Assembly (NCBI GenBank): GCA_026392115.1
Contig: JAPLCQ010000087.1
Location: forward strand, 43,510 to 107,509
Origin: Armatimonadota bacterium
GTDB taxonomy: Bacteria > Armatimonadota > Chthonomonadetes > Chthonomonadales > CAJBBX01
Reading direction: 5' to 3'
Length of the DNA stretch: 64,000 nt
The translations under genes were made by a program, and so were the position numbers. Of this stretch, positions 36,091-43,338 are shown piece after piece. Numbering within the stretch: position 1 is the stretch's first letter; every line of letters begins with the position of its first letter. The notes beneath the pieces were generated by a model. The model saw only the letters and a list, made by a program, of their open reading frames with translations. It ran no database searches and had not been told where the DNA came from.

Positions 36091-36611
36091 TGCGCGTCAG
36101 TGGTGCCCATCACGGCCCCATAGGCTTCAGTCAGTCCCTGCAAGGCCCGTTCAAAGGGCTCGACCAGCAGGTTCCGGCCGGCAAGATCCTCCACCATCTG
36201 GGTGGCAGGCAACCCCAGGCCGGGCGTGCCGTTGACCCAGGAAACCTCCGGAGACCCGCCTGGACCGGAGCCGACGATGCCGAACGGCACGCTCGGCGCC
36301 AGATCCTGTAGCCGGAAGCCGGACCCCGCGAGGTCCGTCTCCGCCAACAAGAGGTCGGGTTCGACGCGCGGAGCGTCGAAGAGGCTGTGACAGAGCGCCG
36401 TGAGGCCCGCAGGCAGGACCCGCTCCTCGGGCCAGAGGAACCCACCGGGCAACGAGAGGCGATTGTGGATGAACTCCTGCGGATGGCCGTAGGCGTCGAG
36501 CAGCAGCAGGGCGCCGAAGAGCACGCGCCCCTGCGCGACGCGATGCACTTTCAGGTAGGCCACGCAACGCGCTCGCCCCGTCGGCGCCATGCGTCGATAT
36601 GGTACAGCCAT
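36087..36611 (-). CDS. 174-aa unknown member of the defence operon
   Basis: 174 aa; it begins 3 bp after the ATPase gene's stop and ends in a GTGA overlap with the SNF2-Mrr gene. The sequence is mainly alternating hydrophobic beta-strand-like (RVLFGALLLLDAYGHPQEFI, SLPGGFLWPEERVLPAGLTA, EPDLLLAETDL), without a signal peptide or Cys. A repeated acidic/His pattern (HPQEF, HSLFDAPR) could hold a metal but no known nuclease motif is complete. I do not recognise the family; by position it probably works with the helicase. Confidence 0.75.
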   Translation of the reverse strand: MAVPYRRMAPTGRARCVAYLKVHRVAQGRVLFGALLLLDAYGHPQEFIHNRLSLPGGFLWPEERVLPAGLTALCHSLFDAPRVEPDLLLAETDLAGSGFRLQDLAPSVPFGIVGSGPGGSPEVSWVNGTPGLGLPATQMVEDLAGRNLLVEPFERALQGLTEAYGAVMGTTDAQ

Positions 36612-36614
36612 GCG

Positions 36615-37838
36615 TTACTCCCCTCCTCCACCAGCGTCAAACTCAAGCACGGAGTCGTCCACCTCGCTGGTGTCGAACTCCATGGCCGTCTCGGTCACGG
36701 TGGGCGCGTAGCCGGGGTAGATTCGCTCCAGATCCCAGGTGGCGATCCACCGGCGGATTTCGCTCCGAACCGACAGGCGGCCGCCGACCGGCGCCTCGGC
36801 CACCCTGGCAAGCCCGTAGGCCGCCTTGTAGAGGCTGGCGACCTTGAACTGCGTGCTCTGCAACTGCTCCGAGCTCAGGTCGACGAGCGGCGCGAAGCCG
36901 CTCCGCAGGAAGTCCGCACCATCCAGCGCAGGTGATTCCGAGGTCCCGTCCGGCGCCAAGCCGCCGATCAGGCCGAGCTTAGCGCGGTCGGCCTTCAGTA
37001 CCGTGTCGAGGATGCCCTGGTTGCACATCCACACAGTGACGAGCGCCGAGCCCTGCAGCCGGCTCTGCTCCACCCACCATGCGATCTCCTCATAGGCGGC
37101 CAGCCTCTGCCTGAACGAGAAGGTCGCGAGGCGCTCCACTTCATCGAAGAGGACCACCAGGCCCGGCGCATCGAAGGCACGCGCCAAGCGGGCGAGTACC
37201 CGGATGCGGTCGTGCGCCAGGGCGTCGTTTCTGGGTCCGCCCTTCAGGTCCCAGCCGGCCGTCTGCTTGTGGGCGCGCAGCCGCTTGGTTATCTCCGTCT
37301 TCGCCAGCGGCATGCCCTGCAGGTCGTTCAGCACCTGCGTTCGGAACTCAAGATCGACGCGCTCCTCCTCGTAGAGATAGAGCATGGCCTCGAACCTCGG
37401 GTTGACGCCGGCATCCCTGGCCCAGCGCCGAAGGGCGCCCCAGCGGTCGGTATCGGTGTGCGAACGTGCGGCCATCTCGCGGTAGGCTTCGCCCGTATGG
37501 TCAAGCGCCGTTGCGTTACGCCCTACTTCCTGCAGGACGGCCTTCGCGTTGCCCATCGGTGTTTCCGGGCTTACGACCACCGTCGACGTCACGAAGCCGC
37601 GCTGCAGCGCCTTGTCCCGCATGTAGGCCAGCAGGTGGCTCTTCCCGTGTCCGAAGCTGGCCTTGGCCGCCACGGGCGCCGCACCAGCCGCGTCCGTCTC
37701 GGCGGCCTCAAGCGCGGCCCGAAACTGCTCATCCACTGCCGTCTGTGTCGTCCCGAGCGCTCGCACGCTGTAGGAGCCGGGAACGCCGGAGCGTAGCGCC
37801 TCGATGGCCTGCCGCGCTTCAACCTGGTCAGGTGTCAT
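36615..37838 (-). CDS. BrxC/BrxD-type (DUF2791) P-loop ATPase
   Basis: 407 aa from the ATG at 37838, which overlaps the preceding gene's stop in TGATG; GGAGGAGGA lies upstream. The N-terminus IEALRSGVPGSYSVRALGTT is a hallmark of the BREX ATP-binding family (PF10923), the Walker A is SFGHGKSHLL with GHGKS near residues 63-67, TVVVSPETP follows, and Walker B is LVVLFDEVER near 223-232. Homologues operate in BREX (BrxC, BrxD) and in the Shango system. The last 40 residues are acidic (EFDTSEVDDSV). Probable energy-coupling or regulatory component of a defence system. Confidence 0.9.
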   Translation of the reverse strand: MTPDQVEARQAIEALRSGVPGSYSVRALGTTQTAVDEQFRAALEAAETDAAGAAPVAAKASFGHGKSHLLAYMRDKALQRGFVTSTVVVSPETPMGNAKAVLQEVGRNATALDHTGEAYREMAARSHTDTDRWGALRRWARDAGVNPRFEAMLYLYEEERVDLEFRTQVLNDLQGMPLAKTEITKRLRAHKQTAGWDLKGGPRNDALAHDRIRVLARLARAFDAPGLVVLFDEVERLATFSFRQRLAAYEEIAWWVEQSRLQGSALVTVWMCNQGILDTVLKADRAKLGLIGGLAPDGTSESPALDGADFLRSGFAPLVDLSSEQLQSTQFKVASLYKAAYGLARVAEAPVGGRLSVRSEIRRWIATWDLERIYPGYAPTVTETAMEFDTSEVDDSVLEFDAGGGGE

Positions 37839-38953
37839 CACTCGTCCTCCTCCAGATCGACCAGTGCGGAGGCCGGGTTGGCGCGTCGCGCATCGCTGAT
37901 CTCCTGGCCGATCCGCGTCTGCAGCGCGTCGTAGTCATAGAATGTGCGGCGTCCCCGCTCGGCAGCCGCGTAGTATGACGGCGATGTCAGCACCACCATG
38001 AAGAGGCCTGGAAAGCGGTCGATCTCATCGATGAATCGGCGTAGCGAAGCCAGCATCTGGTAGTAGGGGCCGTCCGCGTACGCGATGCCCGGCGCGGCGT
38101 CACGACGGCCCAACAGCGCGTTCAGTTGCGCGGCCGTTAGCCCGGTTCCGCCAGAAGCGGCCGCGCGAAGGTCACGGTCGACCGCGACGTTGCGCTCCAG
38201 CGCTGTGATCCGCCGATGGATGTAGGGCCTGAAGTCGAACACAACCAGCAGGCCGGACTTGCCGCGTCGCAGTAGCCAGTGGCAGTAGGAGGCCAGGTAG
38301 TGCCGCGCGTTCGCCGGGCCGATCCGACCGAATATCTGGAGCCGCTTCAGCGCCGCCGCGCCGCCGGGGAGCGACTTGCCCTTGAGCCAGGCAAGCAGCA
38401 CCTCGTCGGTCGTGGGGGACCGCTCATCACGGCGAAGCGCCGAGCTGAAGAGGTATGCCAGGGCGGCACGGAACTCCAGCGTCAGCCGGTGGTCGCGGAT
38501 TCGGTTGTCCAGCTCACGCTCATAGACCTGTAGCAGTCGATTGGCATCCAAGCCGGCCGCCTGAGCCACCCCGTCCACGTCCCGCAGGTCAGTGTCGGTA
38601 GGTATAGTCACACCGGTCTGCTGCTCCAGAAAGCAACGGGCCTCAGCCTCGGCCCAGGTCTTCCACTCCGCGTGGCGCGTGACGGCCGCGAAGAATCGGT
38701 CTATCCGGTGCAGGTTGGGCGCCCTACCATCCTCGTCACGGACACCGGGGTCCAGATGGACGGCCTCAAACCCGCAGTGCGTGGCTACCTGCGTTAGCCG
38801 GCTCGATGCCGCCGCCAGTGTAGCGTCCGAACCGCTGACGAACCGGATGGCTGACCCTCCCGCAGCGACAGGGCCGGTCAGGTACTCGGACCGTGCAAAC
38901 GAAACCCAGTCGTCGACGGTCAGCCGCGAGTTATTTGATGTTGCGTGGCTCAT
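37838..38953 (-). CDS. degenerate ATPase-like paralogue in the defence operon
   Basis: 371 aa. It follows the layout of the DUF2791 ATPases but lacks their glycine-rich loop: where a Walker A is expected the sequence is RFVSGSDATLAAASSRLT (residues 37-54), without GK. The later segment LASYCHWLLRRGKSGLLVVF with D238 in FDFRPY resembles the region before and at Walker B, and the C-terminal TRIGQEISDARRANP is like the family's end. I infer a catalytically inactive partner of the ATPase encoded next. Its TGA overlaps the next ATG. If this reading is wrong, it is simply an unknown protein. Confidence 0.65.
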   Translation of the reverse strand: MSHATSNNSRLTVDDWVSFARSEYLTGPVAAGGSAIRFVSGSDATLAAASSRLTQVATHCGFEAVHLDPGVRDEDGRAPNLHRIDRFFAAVTRHAEWKTWAEAEARCFLEQQTGVTIPTDTDLRDVDGVAQAAGLDANRLLQVYERELDNRIRDHRLTLEFRAALAYLFSSALRRDERSPTTDEVLLAWLKGKSLPGGAAALKRLQIFGRIGPANARHYLASYCHWLLRRGKSGLLVVFDFRPYIHRRITALERNVAVDRDLRAAASGGTGLTAAQLNALLGRRDAAPGIAYADGPYYQMLASLRRFIDEIDRFPGLFMVVLTSPSYYAAAERGRRTFYDYDALQTRIGQEISDARRANPASALVDLEEDE

Positions 38954-38968
38954 ACCGTTCCCCCATGG

Positions 38969-39793
38969 CTACAGGAAGCGAATGCCCCAGAAGCGGTTCA
39001 CGTGGCCGTCCTCGCCATAGACCGTGAAGATGTCCGTCTCTCTCGGTTTGCCCCCCGGCGTCTCGAACTGGTACACGCACCCGTCCTTGGTGGTGCGAAC
39101 CGAGGACATCCGTAGCGCGTAGATGCGCTGGCCGAACTCCACCGTGGGGTTGGCCTTCCTCCATCCCGGCGTCTCGCTGAACAGCGCGTAGATCTCGTGG
39201 AAGGGCGCGTAGACCTCGCGGGGGTTCTCACTGACCCGCTTTGCCGCTGCGTAGAGACCCTCGAGGAACTCCTGGCAGTTGGCGGCAGAGACGCGGTCGC
39301 GGTGCTTCTTCACCTCGTCCGCGATCGCGGACGGGCGTAGCGTCCCGAGACCTGCGGAGAGGAGCTTGAGCCGCGACCTGGCCGGATCGGCCGATACGAC
39401 CACCGGAGGGCAGACCAGCGCTCCGCTGGGGTCTCGGAATGCCCGGATGCCGTGGCGGCTACGCAGCGTCTCGATCAGTTCCTGACGCCAGGCGTCACCG
39501 GCCAGGTAGTTGGCCACATCGATGTCGCCGGCGGCGGCTCGGAGCGCCTCGGGCATCTCATCCAGCAGCTTCGTCGCCGCGGCGATGGCTTTCTGCCGGT
39601 TCGCCAGGTGGCCAAGCTTGGTCGCCTTCTGCCACGCCTTGATCGCCGAGTTGAACTTGCCGGCCTGCTTTGCCAGCGCATCCACCCGCGCCTCGGCCTC
39701 GGCCAGCGCGGGCTCCAATGCCTGCAAGCCGGGGTTCTCCACTACCGGCGCCGCACCGCCATCCATCGCTCCGCCCAGATCGTCGATCACCAT
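38969..39793 (-). CDS. unknown coiled-coil protein, first gene of the defence operon
   Basis: 274 aa from the ATG at 39793 with GGAGG five bases upstream (a GTG at 39797-39799 is too close to the site). Residues 15-80 are a predicted coiled coil (ALEPALAEAEARVDALAKQA, KAIAAATKLLDEMPEALRAA), followed by an alpha/beta region (SARRDPSG-like FRDPSGALVCPPVVVSADP) and a C-terminal beta-rich part ending DGHVNRFWGIRFL. No domain recognised. It precedes the ATPase-like gene by 15 bp and a long 190-bp leader separates it from the upstream gene, so it is probably where the operon's promoter lies. Confidence 0.7.
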   Translation of the reverse strand: MVIDDLGGAMDGGAAPVVENPGLQALEPALAEAEARVDALAKQAGKFNSAIKAWQKATKLGHLANRQKAIAAATKLLDEMPEALRAAAGDIDVANYLAGDAWRQELIETLRSRHGIRAFRDPSGALVCPPVVVSADPARSRLKLLSAGLGTLRPSAIADEVKKHRDRVSAANCQEFLEGLYAAAKRVSENPREVYAPFHEIYALFSETPGWRKANPTVEFGQRIYALRMSSVRTTKDGCVYQFETPGGKPRETDIFTVYGEDGHVNRFWGIRFL

Positions 39794-39965
39794 CATCACC
39801 TCCGCGAGTGTTCAGTAACGCACTATGGCCTTGGCCTTGGGCAGCCTGTGGCGGTCGGGAAGGGCTTCCGCGAGGGACGCGAACCCGTGGCCGTCAAGAG
39901 GGCTACTGGCGTGGGTGCGCCAAAACCGGAAGGCCTTCAGGCGAAATCGCTGAAAATCGTGGAGC

Positions 39966-39989
39966 GGGGCGGGCACGGCGGCCCGCCCC
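39966..39989 (-). terminator. terminator after the decarboxylase gene
   Basis: GGGGCGGGC at 39966-39974 and GCCCGCCCC at 39981-39989 form a 9-bp stem with a 6-base loop directly at the decarboxylase stop; on the minus strand ATTTT follows within about 10 bases. It insulates the defence operon from the decarboxylase. Confidence 0.6.
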
Positions 39990-41416
39990 TACGTCAGGCG
40001 CGCGCGCTGCCGGTCCACCTCGGCGACCAGGGCCCGGATGTGGCTGGTCTCGATGGCCGGGTTGAGGAGCACGATGCGGAGCCAGCGGCGGCCGTTGACC
40101 ATGGCGGAGGAGAGGTAGAAGCGGCCGTCGGCGAGGATGGCGTTGCGGATGCGTATCTGCAGCGCGTCGTCGCCCCGCACGCGGAAGCAGAGGATGCAGC
40201 TCTCGGGCCGAACGGCGCACTCGAAGCCCGGCGTGGCGCCGATCAGGGCGTGGGCCTCCAGCGCGAGGTCGCACTGCCGGTCCACGTAGTCGCCCATGGC
40301 CCCCTCGCCCAGCGCGGCCAGGGCCATGAAGGCGCGAAGGCCCAGGCCCGCCTTGGTACACTCGAACGAGCGGTGGCCGAAGTCGACGCCCGGCTGGTCC
40401 TTCTCGTGGAAGAGGTAGCTGGCCTCCTGCTGGAAGGCGCGGTCCAGCGTCCGGTGGTCACGCACCAGCACGGCGGCGCAGAGGATGGGCGCCTGCATCA
40501 TCTTGTGCGCGTCCCAGACCAGCGAGTCGGCCGTCTGGACGCCTTCGAACAGGCTTCGCCGCCTGGGCGAGAGGAGCGCACCGGCGCCGTGGGCGCCGTC
40601 GACATGGAGCCAGACGCCCGCCTCGCGGCAGAAGGCGGCGATCTCGGCAAGCGGGTCGTAGATACCCACGGCCGTGCTGCACATGCTCGCCACCAGCGCG
40701 AAGGGGCGCCTGCCGGCGTCGCGGAGGCGGGCCAGTGTCGCCGGCAGGCGGTCGGGGAGGATCGCTCCGCGCTCGTCCGCCTCCAGCTCGGCGACGCCCT
40801 TGCGCCCGATGCCGAGGATGCCCGCGGCCCGGCTCACCGAGTAGTGCGCTCCCGGCGCGGCCATGAGGGCCAGACCCGCGGGGGAGCCCTCGTCCCACGC
40901 CTCCGGCGCGGCCTGGTTGCGGGCCGCGATGAGCGCCGTGAGGTTGGCCAGCGATCCGCCGTGGGTCAGCACGCCGCCGCCGCGGGGCCCGCCTTCGACC
41001 GCCATGCCGGGGTTCGCCGGAGCGGGGACCCAACCCACCTTCTCCAGCATCCAGTTGACCATGAAGAACTCGATGGCGCTGGAGGCGGGGCCCATCTCAT
41101 AGATGCTCATTGCGTTGTTGGTGACGCCGTCCAGCAGGCCCGCCATGGCGCCCACGAGGTTCGGCGCGGCCACCTGGTGGGCCATGTAGGCGGGGTTGTG
41201 CAGGGCGGTGCTGTGGTGCAGGTAGCGCTCCGTGAACGCCGCGAGCGCCTCGCCGCCCAGCCCGCCGTCGCGCACCCAGCGCTCCAGCCCCAGCTCGTCG
41301 ATCAGCGACCCGATCGGCTCCTGCCGGATGACGGGCCGCGCCTGCGCCCGCGACTCGGCCACGAACCGATCCAGCGGACCGACGACGGCGTCCAGGCTCC
41401 TCATCAGGTCATCCAT
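39989..41416 (-). CDS. group II PLP-dependent decarboxylase
   Basis: 475 aa from the ATG at 41416, with GGAGGC upstream; the frame upstream is open but without a better start. The PLP features are visible: THGGSLANLTALIAARN near residue 145, HVDGAHGAGALL near 270 with the cofactor-binding Asp, and WDAHKMMQAP near 302-311 with the Schiff-base Lys. This is the pyridoxal-dependent decarboxylase family that includes aspartate, glutamate, tyrosine and DOPA decarboxylases and diaminobutyrate decarboxylase; substrate cannot be told. It stands alone on the minus strand beside the defence operon. Confidence 0.92.
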   Translation of the reverse strand: MDDLMRSLDAVVGPLDRFVAESRAQARPVIRQEPIGSLIDELGLERWVRDGGLGGEALAAFTERYLHHSTALHNPAYMAHQVAAPNLVGAMAGLLDGVTNNAMSIYEMGPASSAIEFFMVNWMLEKVGWVPAPANPGMAVEGGPRGGGVLTHGGSLANLTALIAARNQAAPEAWDEGSPAGLALMAAPGAHYSVSRAAGILGIGRKGVAELEADERGAILPDRLPATLARLRDAGRRPFALVASMCSTAVGIYDPLAEIAAFCREAGVWLHVDGAHGAGALLSPRRRSLFEGVQTADSLVWDAHKMMQAPILCAAVLVRDHRTLDRAFQQEASYLFHEKDQPGVDFGHRSFECTKAGLGLRAFMALAALGEGAMGDYVDRQCDLALEAHALIGATPGFECAVRPESCILCFRVRGDDALQIRIRNAILADGRFYLSSAMVNGRRWLRIVLLNPAIETSHIRALVAEVDRQRARLT

Positions 41417-41675
41417 GCGGAATGCGCCTCCTGTCGCGCCGGCCGGCGGCGCCCGTTGCCCCGCCATGCCGCGGCCATGGTACTGCCATAGGGGCGGAAG
41501 TGTCACCTGCCCGGTCCCGACCGTCGCGAAACCATCATCCCGGCAGGGATGCACCCGGACCGGCGCGTCCCCGACAGGAGGATGCTCCGCCGCGTGGTTC
41601 GCTGAGCGTCCTGGTTGCCGAGGCGGCCGCAGCGGCCCGGGGCGAGCGGCCGGAGGTCGCCTTCGCGGTGCGCGG

Positions 41676-41681
41676 TACAAT
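41676..41681 (+). promoter_or_regulatory. possible -10 box for the MNT/HEPN module
   Basis: TACAAT, 43 bases upstream of the GTG start at 41725. No recognisable -35 box. GGGGAG lies five bases before the GTG. Confidence 0.4.
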
Positions 41682-41724
41682 GCAGGCTGCATCAGGCCCA
41701 TCGTCATCGAAGGGGGGAGCGGCC

Positions 41725-42096
41725 GTGCCTCATATCCGTGAGTCGGTCCTGCGCGACCCACGATACCCGGTCAGCATGATCGCCGACGTCCTGTTGCCCT
41801 ACCTGAGGGTACTCGTCGATCAGTTCGCCCCTCAACAGGTCATCCTGTTCGGTTCGTATGCCTACGGCACACCGACGGCGGACAGCGATGTTGATCTACT
41901 GGTCGTCAAGGATATGTCCGAGGCGCCCGTGCGCGAGGCCACGCGCATTCGGCAAGCCTGGTGGCCGCTGCGACTGAGCGGCGCGAGCCTCCCCTTCGAC
42001 CTGCTGGTCGAGAGCCCTGCGGGACATTCCGAGCGCCTTGCGGTGGGCGGCGCCTATTACGGCGAGATCACAGCCAGAGGGCTGCGCATCGTATGA
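41725..42096 (+). CDS. MNT-type nucleotidyltransferase (antitoxin of MNT/HEPN pair)
   Basis: 123 aa from the GTG at 41725, with GGGGAG five bases upstream. The minimal nucleotidyltransferase signature is exact: GSYAYGTPTADSDVDLL, that is GS-x10-DxD, near residues 43-57. Such proteins are small, partner with a HEPN protein and in characterised pairs AMPylate the HEPN toxin to silence it. The product's last codon overlaps the ATG of the HEPN gene (ATGA), so the two are coupled. Their small size and defence-side location fit a toxin-antitoxin pair. Confidence 0.88.
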   Translation: MPHIRESVLRDPRYPVSMIADVLLPYLRVLVDQFAPQQVILFGSYAYGTPTADSDVDLLVVKDMSEAPVREATRIRQAWWPLRLSGASLPFDLLVESPAGHSERLAVGGAYYGEITARGLRIV

Positions 42097-42476
42097 GGAC
42101 CAGCGAGTCCAACCCGGCCGACTGGTACAGGCTCGCCGAGGATCGCCTGAGCGCGGCGGACACAATCTTCGCCCAATCCGGCATGACCTATGCCGGCGTC
42201 GAACTGCTTCACGAGGCTGTTGAGCGGTACCTCAAGGGCTACCTCGTCTCGATGGGCTGGACGCTGCGGCGAACCCATGATCTCTCCGACCTTCTGTCCG
42301 CGGCGGTTCAGTTCGACCCGGCCTTTTCGGCCTACGCCGGCATCGCGGACAACCTCACAGATCAGTTCTGGGCGCAGCACTACCCCGGCGGCGATCTGAG
42401 CGAGGTCGGCACAGACTACCCCGAAGTTCGCGACGGCGTGGGCAAGCTCGTGGAGCTTATCGCCGGTCGGCGCTGA
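42093..42476 (+). CDS. HEPN-domain protein (toxin of MNT/HEPN pair)
   Basis: 127 aa; ATG overlaps the nucleotidyltransferase stop. It has the all-helical HEPN features: ADWYRLAEDRLSAADTIF near the N-terminus, ELLHEAVERYLKGYLV near 40-55, then LRRTHDLSDLL near 63-73 carrying the Arg and His expected of the catalytic motif. HEPN partners are RNases in many cases. The stop codon is the first base of the 55-bp repeat that follows. Confidence 0.88.
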   Translation: MRTSESNPADWYRLAEDRLSAADTIFAQSGMTYAGVELLHEAVERYLKGYLVSMGWTLRRTHDLSDLLSAAVQFDPAFSAYAGIADNLTDQFWAQHYPGGDLSEVGTDYPEVRDGVGKLVELIAGRR

Positions 42477-42529
42477 CCGCCTCCCTCAGCCGCCCACAAC
42501 CTCCCCGCCGAAGCGCACGGGCGTGAACC
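42475..42529 (+). repeat. 55-bp direct repeat, upstream copy (gene-tail debris)
   Basis: Matches 43284-43338 at 53 of 55 positions. The downstream copy contains the real end of the CBM9-like gene; this copy encodes the same tail (minus-strand FTPVRFGGEVVGG) but is cut off from the rest of any gene. It starts at the HEPN stop codon and lies on the left of the PIN pair. Confidence 0.9.
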
Positions 42530-42547
42530 AGCAAGAGGCGCGAGCGG

Positions 42548-42997
42548 CTACGGGGCCGACAGGGCATCGTCGAGCATGGCGATCGGAAGCCCGGGTATGT
42601 GCCTGAAGGCCGCGTCGTTGGTCACGAAGAGGGCGCATCCGCTGAGCATGGCCGTCGCCGCGTGGATGGCGTCCGGCGCCTTGAGCGGAGGAATGGCGGC
42701 TCGCAACCGTGCCGCCTCGCGCAGCACGGCCCGCGTCACCGGCAGCAGAAGCGTGTTGGGGCGTCCCCAGAGTCCCTCGCGGTCGCGCTCCAGGGCCGCA
42801 TCGGCCGCGCGGATGGGACCGACGAGAGTCTCCAGCAAGATCAGTTCGCTGCTCACCACCGTAACGGCGCCTGCCGCGGCGGCGGACCAGAGCGGCATAC
42901 AGGCGGGACCGTACTTCGGATGCCGGTCCACGGTGTAGATGGCTATCTGCGCGTCGACGTAGACAAGACCCTCGCTCGGGACGGTCAGCGATCCCAC
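42548..42997 (-). CDS. PIN-domain toxin (VapC type)
   Basis: 149 aa from a GTG at 42997 inside the antitoxin gene (13-bp overlap). Acidic active-site residues of the PIN RNase fold are visible: VYVDAQIAIY near residue 14, SSELILLETLV near 50, KAPDAIHAATA near 106-116 and FVTNDAAF near 128. PIN toxins cleave tRNA or mRNA and are silenced by their partner. The short ribosome binding site GAGGA lies nine bases upstream. It is flanked on both sides by the 55-bp repeat. Confidence 0.85.
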   Translation of the reverse strand: MGSLTVPSEGLVYVDAQIAIYTVDRHPKYGPACMPLWSAAAAGAVTVVSSELILLETLVGPIRAADAALERDREGLWGRPNTLLLPVTRAVLREAARLRAAIPPLKAPDAIHAATAMLSGCALFVTNDAAFRHIPGLPIAMLDDALSAP

Positions 42998-43239
42998 GAG
43001 AGCTTGTCCTCTGCGAGTTCGTGCATGATACCGTCCCACTCGGCCGAGGTGTGCCGGTCCCTGGGCAGGGACTCGATGTAGTCGACAACGCTGGGCGCGC
43101 TTGGAGCCGCCGACGGCGCCCCGAGCAGGTCGCGGAGAACGATCAGTTCCACGACCGCGCCTTCCGGCAGTTCCGGGGCGGTCACTTCGATGCGGCTTCC
43201 CGGGAGCACCGTAGCCGTGCGTCTGAGTGCAACCACCAT
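42985..43239 (-). CDS. antitoxin of the PIN pair
   Basis: 84 aa from the ATG at 43239 with GGAGGG eight bases upstream; the first 12 residues of the longer frame lack such a site. The N-terminus forms a short beta-domain (TATVLPGSRIEVTAPELPEG, VVELIVLRDLL), of the kind found in AbrB- or Phd-like antitoxins that precede PIN genes, then a Ser/Pro linker and an acidic C-terminus (ESLPRDRHTSAEWDGIMHEL) that likely wraps the toxin. The family is not one I can name. Confidence 0.75.
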   Translation of the reverse strand: MVVALRRTATVLPGSRIEVTAPELPEGAVVELIVLRDLLGAPSAAPSAPSVVDYIESLPRDRHTSAEWDGIMHELAEDKLSWDR

Positions 43240-43283
43240 CTGTGCTTCCCTCCTGACGGCAGTGTACTCCACCACATCCGCCA

Positions 43284-43338
43284 GACCGCCTCCCTCAGCC
43301 GCCCACCGCCTCCCCGCCGAAGCGCACGGGCGTGAACC
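43284..43338 (-). repeat. 55-bp direct repeat, downstream copy (end of CBM9-like gene)
   Basis: The partner of 42475-42529. It spans the stop and last codons (HRFTPVRFGGEAVGG) of the CBM9-like gene, so it is the parental copy. The interval between copies, 42530-43283, holds only the PIN toxin and antitoxin. Confidence 0.9.

Noticed and set aside
33940..39793. a complete BREX system
   Set aside because: No PglX-like methyltransferase, PglZ-like phosphatase or BrxA/B/L genes; only a DUF2791 ATPase and a helicase are shared.
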